The position numbers and the translations under genes were made by a program. Under the pieces are notes generated by a model. That model was given only the letters and a program-made list of their open reading frames with translations. It made no database searches and was not told the DNA's origin. DNA of 64,000 nucleotides, from contig JADIIX010000018.1 of the NCBI GenBank assembly GCA_027604505.1, forward strand, positions 159,623 through 223,622, in the 5' to 3' direction. The stretch comes from Gonapodya sp. JEL0774. Its lineage: Eukaryota; Monoblepharomycota; Monoblepharidomycetes; Monoblepharidales; Gonapodyaceae. Of the stretch, positions 20,851 through 30,288 are shown one piece after another (positions within the stretch are counted from its first letter, which is position 1; the number at the start of each line of letters is the position of its first letter).

Positions 20851-21920
20851 CTACCTTCTCAAACTCTCCACAACCGCTCGCATTTTTCCTGGCTCAGCCA
20901 TCTGCCGTTCATATTCTGGCGGTCCAATCAAACCTCCCATAAATACGTCTGTCCGTCGATATTCCATGGCGCTTGGCACAACTCCCAAAACCGCCATGTG
21001 GATTTCCTTGATCACCACTCCAGCCACCGCACTGGCTTCCAATACATATGGAAGGAGCGCCGGAGTGATGCCCCCGCCTGGCATGATGGTTATGTGCGGG
21101 GGTGCACGTTGTATCAGCTGGTGAATGAGGCGGAGACCTTCGAGGGACGTGGGGGCTTGGCCAGAGGTGAGGATCCGAGTTATGTTTGGAATGGTGGAGA
21201 TATGGGAGAGGGCGATGTCAGGATCAGGAGTAACGTCGAAAGCCCGGTGGAAGGTCACGGCTAGGGGTGCGGCAAGGGAGGCGAGTCTGGCAATAGTGAC
21301 GCGGGAAGGCGAGATGGACGCAATCATCAGAAATGAGAGATGAATCGTGCACTCAAAAAGACATTCGCACTGCAACACCACCGGCGCGTCCTTTGAAATC
21401 CAACCACTGGGCCTCGAACTCACTCTGCTGTCCTCTCCACGTCCACGTTGCCATCCCTCCTCAAAATGCCAAACACAACACCGGCTACACCCACTTGCTT
21501 GAAAGCCTCGATGTCTCGCCGCATTACCGCAAATTCCAAATCGCTGTAGAGAAAGTCTCCACCTCGGGGACGAATCATGACATGGATGGGGATGCGGAGG
21601 CGGTCGTGACAAGTTTGAACCATACCAAGGGAGGGAGTGGTGCCGCCTAGGGTTTCGGATGTGTATGGTGGGTTACGACAGTGTGAGCGGTCCAGTTACG
21701 TCCAGACAGACAGAATGTGAGGAGAGGGGGAGAGACCTTCCAGCAAATTAGCGCACAATTCTATTCTGTCAGCTCCATTCGCTTCTGAAATGAGTGCCCT
21801 AGGGGTGACATCCAGGGATGTCAGAATGTTCAAAACCTGCACCTTCCTCCGCCACCAAATGAGCATCCATAGGCAGTAGCAACATACGATTCGACGTTTT
21901 CGACGCAAGATTCAAACAGG
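20851..21920 (-). CDS. CUTC: CutC-family protein (copper homeostasis protein CutC)
   Basis: Exons on the minus strand: first exon ending at 21888 (start unresolved, near 21920 or in a further 5' exon), 21798-21737, 21646-21424, 21286-20851. The join ESCVENVES/ALISEANGADRIELC matches the family's CVDSVESA-x-x-A-x-x-GADRIELC. It is followed by GGTTPSLGMVQ, VHVMIRPRGGDFLYSD, VTFHRAFDVT, ILTSGQAPTSLEGL and ITIMPGGGITP, all diagnostic. The fold is a TIM barrel. A copper role has been proposed for bacteria and animals but the biochemical activity is not settled. The last donor of exon 2 (GTCTCT) is unusual. It lies head to head with the ATP pyrophosphatase gene. Confidence 0.85.
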
Positions 21921-22312
21921 ATGCGACTCTGCTTTGTACTTGTTGAGAAGGGAGATCCCGATACTGATGCCTGGCGCTGTTGAAGCGCTGGCGTGAATGG
22001 CGTGTCCATTCTTTATTCTTAAGGTGATCAGTCGATTCGCCATCGGAGGAAGATCGATGAATTGAATTCGACAGAAACTGTTCGCAATCGCCGACTCACA
22101 ATGGGCAGTGGCAAGTGCGATCTGGCTTGTCTCGCGCTGATGCTTGCTTTGAAATCCAAGAACGAATCGAGTCAGACTATGCAACTTCCTGGCGAAACAA
22201 TACCAAATAACTGCTTTGTGGCGGTTCTGCTGTGGGCTGACGTGGTGATCCCATTCCGTCGATCTTGCACACACACACAGACACACAACATTCTCGAATA
22301 ATTTAATCACAA

Positions 22313-23614
22313 ATGGCTCCCAGCACGACAGCCAGAACAGTGGTTGCTTTCACAGGGGGAAAAGATTCGACGCTTTCGCTGATTCTTCTCCTCAATTCTC
22401 TCAATCCAAACCCGAAAGCGGATTCCGCGTTCAAACCCGATGTCGACTACTCCACCTCGTATGACCTGCTGAAATGCATCACATTCGCTCCTAGAGATAA
22501 ACCTTTTCGTGCTCACCCACGGCATCTGGTGAAGGCGATTGCCGAAGAATGTTTCGGCCTCCCATTTGAGGTGAGTATTCCGACACCTGACGAGGAAAAG
22601 AGAAGGTCAGCATCACCAAAAGACTATGTATAGTAATCTCACATGCTATATTGGAGTACAATTGTGCAATCTGATGTTCAGTCGGCTCGTGGTGCAGCGA
22701 TGCAACCGCGAAGGAGGATTTGTGACTCGAGAAAGATGATTCCACCGCGAGAAAGTCCCAACCTTTGTATTCAAAAGCACGTCACGGAAAACTTTTCTAC
22801 ACGTGAAGCACTTAGCGTGCACCTTTCTTCCCTCATTCCTGTACTAACCCATGCAACGTCACCACGAACCCAAGGTCTTGTACATCGACGGCCCCGACTT
22901 CCTCTCCTCCTATCGCGCCCACATCCTCTCACTCCACTCCTCTTTGCAAACCACCCATCTCGCCACGGGCGACATGCTCGACGTCTGTAACTCCTTCATG
23001 GACCGGGTGGTGGAAACCACTCCCGTATCACTCGTCCGGCCACTCTGGCACCTCGATCCTGATCTCACGCTCAGGCAGATGTTGGGCGCGTATGGCATGA
23101 CGGTGCTGGTGACATGTGTTGATGTCAGTCAGGTTGACAGAGACTTGACGGACGCATTGTTGGGGAAGGTCTTGACGTGGGAGGTTTACGAGAAGTGGCT
23201 TAAGGGACAGGATAAGGTTGAGTGAGTTTGACACCGGAAGGGGGCTTGATGTGAGGCAGNNNNNNNNNNCGAACTCCTCCATTCCAACGACTTGTGCACG
23301 CCCCCCCCGCGGCCGGGGGGGCAAGGGAGGGTTCGAAGAGAAGGGGGGTTCGGAAATGTGTTGATTGCTCAACTCCCTTCCACAAATGGCTGTTGTTTGC
23401 ATGAGGCCCTCCCATGATCGACTGACATCCTATCTCATCCCTAACCTTCCACTCCAGTCAATGCGGTGAGCGCGGCGAATTCCACACCTTGGTCCTCGAC
23501 TCTCCGTACCACAAGAAACGCCTCGAAATTGTCAGCGGCAAAACAGTTGCCGAAGAAGGCTCGCGGCATTGGTGGTATGAGGTAGAAGAGTGGAAGGTGG
23601 TAGACAAAGAATAG
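22313..23614 (+). CDS. ATP pyrophosphatase of the Dph6 (diphthine-ammonia ligase) type
   Basis: The N-terminal exon (22313-22570) opens with VVAFTGGKDSTLSLILLL, the GGKDS pyrophosphate loop of this adenine-nucleotide alpha-hydrolase family. A middle exon region (about 22790-23220) reads THLATGDMLDVCNSF, LVRPLWHLD and LLGKVLTWEVYEKW. The last exon (from about 23457) reads CGERGEFHTLVLDSPY, the GExGEFHTLV-D motif, and ends at 23614. Dph6 adds ammonia to diphthine on elongation factor 2 using ATP. This protein lacks the C-terminal Rid-like domains of yeast Dph6, so it could be a paralogue with another substrate. The exon limits near 22790-22870 are unresolved because two frames compete. An intron contains the assembly gap. 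Confidence 0.7.
23260..23269. other. Assembly gap of ten N
   Basis: Ten N characters inside an intron of the ATP pyrophosphatase gene. About 30 bases downstream (23301-23321) is a run of C, a short CGCGGCCG core and a run of G, able to form a strong hairpin. That may explain why the assembly broke here. Confidence 0.95.
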
Positions 23615-23944
23615 AAGAGGCAAGGGTCTCAATAGGGAATCGGTGGTCGAAAATTTTATTTGACTCCATGATAGACGGAGAAGGATATCCTCAAACACTT
23701 CCCCATCTAATTTATTGGCGTTACTGTTCAGTCCTCTGCAGCAGTCGGAAGCCCTCACCCCCACATCCTGCAACTTTCAACCAACCCACCCGATGCAGGT
23801 TTCGAATAACGCAGGCTGGGACGCCGTAGAGAAGTGTGCGTGAGTATCAACATGATGAAGGGCCTTGTGGCCGACGCTGGACTAATGCCGCAGATGTGTT
23901 CGATTCTCAAATTGATGTCCTTCCACTTCTGTGCCCAACAGCGG

Positions 23945-24140
23945 ACTCCAGACTCCATCACAGGAGGCCAAAGACGAGCTTATAGCTTTGCTCTTAGGTG
24001 AGCAGTGGGGCTTGTGACAGACTGTGACTCGGTCCTGTGTGCGCGCACAGCGTCTGAGTGCACGGGCTGTCACAAGTCACACAGTCGTTTTTGATGGGCT
24101 CACGGGCGACTCTGCGGCCAAGTGATGGTGAATCTGGGGT
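23945..24140 (+). repeat. Diverged direct repeat, copy A
   Basis: Roughly 190 bases resemble 24400-24590 in the same orientation. Shared landmarks in order are CAGACTCCAT, GCTCTTA-GTGAGCAGTGGG, GCGCGCAC, GTCTGAG, CAAGTCAC and a final TGATGGTG. Many substitutions and small indels separate the copies. Confidence 0.65.
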
Positions 24141-24399
24141 CATATTATACCCGAAACATTTGCCAGTGAGTATTGTCGGCAGCGCGGAGGCTCTTACCGT
24201 CGAAGCATCTCAACACCGTCACACTACAGAATGCCTACAGAATGCTGTCGACCCAGGATGATATGAAGTAAGCAGTAGGCAAACAAGCGGGGACGAATGC
24301 TCCAGTGAGTTGCTCTGCCCCTCAGTTTCTCTTCTTGCTATACGCAATGTCCTCAAATATCTCGAAATGTTCTCGTCCTACCGCATTCACATTTCATTG

Positions 24400-24590
24400 A
24401 CAGACTCCATTGCAAGAGGGCAAGGACAAGTGCATCTGCTATTGCTCTTAAGTGAGCAGTGGGATTTGTTGCAGACAATAACTCTGACCTCGCGCGCACC
24501 GGGTCTGAGGGCGCTATGTCGCAAGTCACGGAGTCATATTATGGACAGGCCGGTGTGCGAGTCTGCGACCGAATGATGGTGGTTTTGGAT
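24400..24590 (+). repeat. Diverged direct repeat, copy B
   Basis: Partner of the repeat at 23945-24140, offset by about 455 bases. The GTGAGCAG step follows TGCTCTTA in both copies, as a splice donor would follow an exon, so the pair may be remnants of a duplicated, decayed gene. Confidence 0.65.
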
Positions 24591-25341
24591 GCGGACAACT
24601 GTCGTTTATCACAATTCAGGTATGTGGACACTCTGTGAAAAGTATGATCGTGGACTCATCCCCAAGTCGTTACTGTCTGCCACTGCATCCATTCAAGACT
24701 TGCGACATGTCGAAAGTGGAGGAGAGTATTCAGGTTTACATCGCTACGTTAGCTTGACCGTGCGTGTCTCCGGGGGGGTTGTGCGGGCAACTTCCATTGC
24801 CTCCCGGACCGACAGGCGTGCGCGAGTCAGTAATAAATTTCCCGCGCAAGCCCCGTTTGCTCCATTTAGTCCGAGTAGTTGTCATTTTGTGTTTGTTCTT
24901 TGTGCGTCCCGAACAGATGAGCAGCAGGTAAGAAGACGTCAGAGTGCAGAGTGTAGGTGAATCACGAGTAGCGCTTGTACCACATCCGCATTGTATCGCA
25001 AGTAAAGACTCTGTGTTTGATTTCCCTGGAGAACTTCATCCATTCATGTTCACGACGACCTCCTCCACCAACACATAATATACTTACGCTACATGTAAAT
25101 GGATGGTCGCCGAAGAATGTTCTCTGCACAGCTGGAATGAGGTGGATCGATTGTCATGGCAAAAGTTAACGAAGGCACGTGGCTCAATGCGGAAGCGCTC
25201 GTCAAAAACTTTGCTTTGATATCAAAGAAAATGCAAATGATCACCCTCAAACATTCATCTACTCCCTCATTGCTTTGTTGTTGCGTAGCGCCTAACACCC
25301 AGGGTGTAAACAATTTCCTATCGATGGATTCATTTCTCTCT

Positions 25342-26587
25342 TCACTTTCCCTGCCACATTCCAACGGCCTTCCTCGCCGCCATGACTCCGACCACGTCCA
25401 TCGCGTTGGATCCACCGCCCATGTACTTTTGCACGAGTTTGGCGGCCTCTGCAGCAGCGAGGGATGCAATGACCCGGCGCGTGTAGGAGGGATCTTGCTT
25501 GGACGGATCTTGGCCTACAGGACAAATTCAGAATAATAGGAAGTAGATCGGAGGTCGTTGCAACGGTTTCGGGGAGACGATCAGTGGGGGCATCTCACCT
25601 TCCGCCCCAGCCTTGTCACGGTACAGCTGGTTTGCCTTGAAGCCCGCGGCACTGGAGATGGTACTTTCGCTCATTTGTCCTTGGTGCTGAGCGAAAGAGA
25701 CAGGTCGCAATGGTCAATTTGTCCCCCTCACGTTCCCCGCTAATGTTTTAGTCGCCTCACCATTCCCGATCCACCCTGGTACACCCTGTCGTATGCGTTT
25801 TGTGCCTCTTGCCAGTCAGGAATGCCGTCTCGATCGCGATCGTTTGGATCTGTGCCCATGCCCACGAGGGACTTGATCTGGTGGATAGGGGCTATGACTT
25901 CAACCATCCTCACCGATCACCGAGATTGACCCACCTTGTCCACCACGCCATCAACAAATCCACCTTGGCTTGCGTCAGCATCCGTGGTATCGTCCATGTA
26001 CCTCTTCCAGTCTTGCCCCCCAGCTCCGTAACCACTCACACCTCCCCGCTGAGCGGACTCTCCAACGCGTTCCTGCCCGAACCCGGACATATATGCCGGA
26101 CCACCACCAACATTTCCACCAGGGTAAGCTGGTGGCTGCATTGGCCCTCTGTATCCCCGTTCGAGATACGGTCCAGGCGCCTGTGAGAACTGTTGCGGAC
26201 CGCCTTGCTGCGGATAACCGTACCCTGCCTGTCCCGCATCCCCGTGGTGGTGGTGGCCATGGTGAGGTTGCCCACGAGTGTATCCTTTCGTGGTTCGATG
26301 AGGTGCCACGACAGCGTCGGGAGTGATGACGTGGCCAGTCGCCAAAGTTCCACTAGCATGCAGCAAACAACAGGCTACTCACCTCCTTCACCAAACTGTG
26401 CACCAAAAGGCGCTCCACCATCTCCTGGAGGGCCTTTGTAGCTCGTTCCCTGAGGTCCTTGTTGGTATTGACCGGCTTGAGGTGCGTACCCGCCTGAAAA
26501 AATCAGGCTCAGTAAAGTGAGAAGACAATAGCGGCAACACGTAAAAGAGGTCTCAGAACCTTGCTGAAAATCGTCGTAGTTGGACAT
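25342..26587 (-). CDS. Unrecognised Gly/Gln-rich protein with a calcium-loop-like motif
   Basis: Six exons on the minus strand: 26587-26560, 26493-26383, 26284-25935, 25877-25761, 25686-25599, 25514-25342; 288 residues, all junctions GT-AG and in phase. It opens MSNYDDFQQ. A Gly/Gln/Tyr/Pro-rich low-complexity part follows (GYAPQAGQYQQGPQGTSY, then QPHHGHHHHGD), then WKRYMDDTTDADASQGG. Next comes the compact Asp-rich block GTDPNDRDRDGIPDWQE, which resembles an EF-hand or thrombospondin type-3 calcium loop, and AGFKANQLYRDKAG. The C-terminus is helical (SYTRRVIASLAAAEAAKLV to GMWQGK). No signal peptide or membrane segment. I do not know the family. The last three exons look conserved in style and would be the part to search. 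Confidence 0.72.
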
Positions 26588-27120
26588 TTTAAGATCGAGG
26601 CTTTTGTTGGTGACTCTGGGACCAGTATTATACAACGATCGAACGGCCAACACAAAACTGAATTCTGTTTCACTTATTTATTTTCAATACCCCATGCTTT
26701 TCCCACAAAGGAGTAAATAGTGCAAAAGAACATGTCGATATTCTAAAATATTTCGTTTTCGATGTTGAGGATGGCTCGGCTTCAGTCAGAATAGAGTACA
26801 ATTTAAAGTATACACAAGTCAGATAAAAGTACCGATGTGGGTCAGATAAAAGATTTAAGGGGGTCAGGAAAAAGCGTCACACTGTTCGAAATAAAAACAA
26901 TGTGACTTATTCACAAGTTAAAACTATGGGTCTTGATTTGCCCGCATATTATATTCATTGAACATGATACGTTTCTCATTGTTACACTCGGTTGTGAACG
27001 TGAGACGGTAGAAGTCCAACAAGTTCGGCCTTTGAAATTCTTCTCCTTCTTCTATTTTCTCTCCCATGATTTTTATATCACATAACCCAAGGTTCCCTGT
27101 CTGATTATAACTTGAACTTT
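26588..27120. other. A/T-rich intergenic region
   Basis: About 530 bases between a minus-strand start and the 3' end of the acyl-CoA ligase gene. A/T-rich, with a short imperfect repeat of GTCAGATAAAA at about 26818 and 26839. No gene seen. Confidence 0.4.
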
Positions 27121-29857
27121 TTAGGTAGCACTCCCAGGTACTCTTTGGACCCCTTTCCCCAATACGCATCCTATCACAACAGCACCAAGTAGAATGTGAG
27201 GAATTGGAAAGCTCAAGCGTTCCTTGTAGGAAAGGATGCCATGCTACTGGAACACCAAAACGCACCCGTATGAGACGCTTGTACAGCTTACCCGTGTCGT
27301 GACGGGGCAAATCCCGCATGAACTCTATCTTCTTTGGGATTTTGACGTGGCTGATGGGCAGAGTGGAGGGTTGTACAAATGAGAGTACTGATGGCAGAGC
27401 TCAACCAAGCCATGGTAGGCCCAGCCTCATAGTTGACACTTGCCTCAACCTCTGTCGCAAATACGCTATGAGTTCGTCAGCGAGATCCTGTGAAGCAGTT
27501 GACCAGTCCACCGGCTGCACGACAGCTATAACCTTTTCACCCAGTATCTCTGGGAGGTGAAGATACACAAGTTCGTCCGTAAGAAGCTTGTTCGCGCGCT
27601 CGAGGAGCATGGGATACGTACCATCTGGCGCTCCAATGACAGCGGAATCTTGGATTTTGGGATGCATAACAAGCTATTCACGCAAACAAGTGTCCGTCTA
27701 GATGTGTTGCGATTAGAAGAGAACTACCTGAAGGCGATGATCTCACAAGATTCTCGATCTCCTATGTTTTGATGAGCATGTGAGGGACCATGAGAATTTC
27801 ATTTCATCCCCACGATGCCCGAAAACACACCTGAGGATAAATATTGACTCCACCAGAAATGATCATGAAACTCTTCCGGTCCGTCAGGAAAAGGTATCTG
27901 TAAGAGTCATCGTAGTTCTCAAATGATTTTCGTTTCACTAAGCAGCACCACCGACCCGTCCTCATCGATCCATCCTACGTCCCCGAGCGTACTCCATCCA
28001 GGGTTTTGGGGGTGCCGGGTCTCTGCCGTTTTCTCCTTGTCGCCGTGATACTGGTTGATTCCGAACCGCTGTCAGAACTTGAGACTAACGGAGCGTATCA
28101 ACACCGATAACCGACCTCAAATTCTCCTCCGCCGGCAAAGTACACCAGCCCTTCTTGCTTTGGTGGAAGCACCTTGTGTTGTTCGTCACAAATCTTGATC
28201 TCCACTCCTGGTGTCCGGACTCTTCCGACGGAACCTTTTTTGCGACACCATTCTTCGGATGTGATGATGGTGGCTGAATAACGGTCAAAGGGCTCGCTTG
28301 AAATTGTTATGATAAGGCACCCTGGATATGTGCTCACCGCCGTTGCCTTCTGTTCCGGCATAGCTGTCGAGTAATTGAGTTCAGGCAGATACATTCACCA
28401 AGAAACAGAGAACTTACAATTCAACAAGCTTTGGGCCGAGCCATTCGATCATGGCTTGCTTTACTGGAATTCTATCTCAGAGAAGCGGGAGATCAGAGGG
28501 AGCAAGTGATGTCGCTGAAAATGGGTGTTTTTTTACTCACGGACACGGAGCCGCGGCATGAATGATCAATTCGAGTGATGATAGGTCGTATCGCATCCTC
28601 ACTTCTGAGGGAAGCTTTAGCCACTTAACGAAATGTGTTGGGACAAATTGTCCTGTCGTACACCTGTACTTCTGGATACACTGCAACGCAAACTCAGGAT
28701 TGAAGTTGTCCATGATGATTGACGTAGCGCCCAATGACGCAACTGAAAGTGCGGGTGTGTATATGAGTTAGACACGGGGAAAAGAAATCGAGTCGCACTT
28801 ACTGGCCATATTGTAGTTGAGAGGAGCAGCATGATCTGGCAAATCAATAACCCTAAGGTAAGACAGATTCATTAATCAGCCTTGCAAAATACGTAACTCA
28901 CACAGAGGCGCAGGACTTAGGTACACACTGTCTTCATTCCACCCAAAGAACTCCTTACCCAGTGCTACCACGGGGTGCTCGTTGTCAAACTTCATGAGTT
29001 CGGCTAGTGTCGCGGGGCTGACTTTGGGGGTCACACGGTGTACTCCCTTGGGCCGGCCAGTGCTACCACTCGTGTAGAGCACTAAATGGTGAGTGTTGGC
29101 ACGGGCTAGGGTCAGGATATGCATAGTGGGAGGTTTGTGAACTCTCATCTAACTCACTCGTTCCTCCGCCAATTTGGTCTTTAATACTCTCCGCGGGGAA
29201 TTTGGCTCTTTCGTCAAGATAACTCTTAAACGCGCCTTCCTGGCCGTCGACTAAGAACCATTTGATCCTTTTTCCAACATGGAGTTTGGCCACCTCCCTC
29301 GCAACAGGAAGAAGCGTCTTGGAAGTGAAGAACATTTTGCACCCAGAATCGACAACCATATCTGATTCGTAGTCAAGTGTGGTAACTTGTTTAAAAAGGA
29401 TAACTGTCGCTGCTCTCCATGGTGGTAGCTCACATTGCACTTCATCGACCAGTAGCTTGGAAGATATGCAGGAAACTAGAAGCCCAGATCGCTGCGCACC
29501 CCACATAATCTCGAAGTAGCGCGGATGGTTCTCCATAAAAACAATTATTCCATCCCCCGCCTTTCGAATCTACTTTTAGTGCTATTCTAGGACGCACAGG
29601 GTGACGAACGAACAGACAACTCACTTGAAGACCGTGGTGACGGAACAGTTGAGCTGTTTGATTGCTGTGTTCTTCCAGCATGCCGTACTTCAAATGACAG
29701 GCTAGAGAGATGAGAGGGGCTTGCGGGGGTTGAAAGCTGTTTGATGCATAGTTACCGTGATGACCTCATCTGTGCTGGCCATAATATATGCAGCCTTGTT
29801 TGGGTTCTTCTTTGCGTGAAGATGAGGGTGATTCGGTGGAGGCATAGAGAACTGCAT
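27121..29857 (-). CDS. Acyl-CoA ligase (AMP-dependent synthetase family)
   Basis: Multi-exon gene on the minus strand. It starts MQFSMPPPNHPHLHAKK at 29857 (first exon to 29756). Exons then give YGMLEEHSNQTAQLFRHHG, FMENHPRYFEIMWGAQRSGL, the AMP-binding signature VLYTSGSTGRPKGVHR, and FVPTHFVKWLKLP. Next is GSVGRVRTPGVEIKICDE, the hinge region FLTDRKSFMIISGGVNIYP, GEKVIAVVQPVDW and finally MRDLPRHDTGKLYKRLIR with the catalytic Lys. After one more intron, a hydrophobic tail (IPHILLGAVVIGCVLG) ends at 27121. The family activates a carboxylic acid through an acyl-adenylate to a CoA thioester. The block order and ISGGVNIYPQ point to the FadD/fatty-acid or aryl-acid branch, but the substrate is not readable. 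It is divergent from the AtuA gene. Several inner exon limits are approximate and the hydrophobic tail is the least certain part. Confidence 0.85.
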
Positions 29858-30288
29858 TGCGAATGGTTCTCAAAAGAATCGGTACTCATCTTGTAATTTG
29901 CTGTTCAAATGCTTCCTGTTCTGGGTTCCGAAGCCACAGGTGCGCAACAAATACCGCGGCAGGAGTGCGGAAGAGAGGGTTTGCCCGCAGACCCTTGGTG
30001 CTGTGCGGTCAGGGTCTGTTTTAGGGTTATCCAATGCAGCGGGAGACACCATCCCCATTCCGGAGTCCGGAGAAGACGACGCTGAGCTCAGGCGCCCCCA
30101 ACACGATGAAATCAATTTCCAAGCCACGACCCAACTCTTAAGGCTCTCGACTGCTCGGAAATCACCACAGTTGTCCTCAAACTCCACATCGCTCGTAGTG
30201 CAACTAGAGGTGGGTAGTGCAAGCTCCCGAGAGCCTTTGGCCGCCTCGTACCAATCCTGATCATTCTCGCTCTTTGTCAGCCTCCATC
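29858..30288. promoter_or_regulatory. Shared intergenic region of the acyl-CoA ligase and AtuA genes
   Basis: 431 bases lie between the two divergent ATGs, so the pair could be co-regulated. It contains GC-rich CGG-type triplets (for example around 29955-29990 and 30048-30075) of the kind bound by Zn2Cys6 regulators, but no clear CGG-Nx-CCG pair that I would call a site. A CTTTGTCAG just before the AtuA ATG could be a 5'-UTR splice acceptor. Confidence 0.4.

Larger units (their letters stand above)
23615..25341. other. Gene-poor stretch
   Basis: 1.7 kb in which I find no frame with a recognisable motif and no splice-consistent chain on either strand. It contains the diverged direct repeat listed separately. 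The sequence reads like decayed coding DNA (short open pieces ending at donor-like GTGAGCAG) but I cannot name a source gene. Confidence 0.5.
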
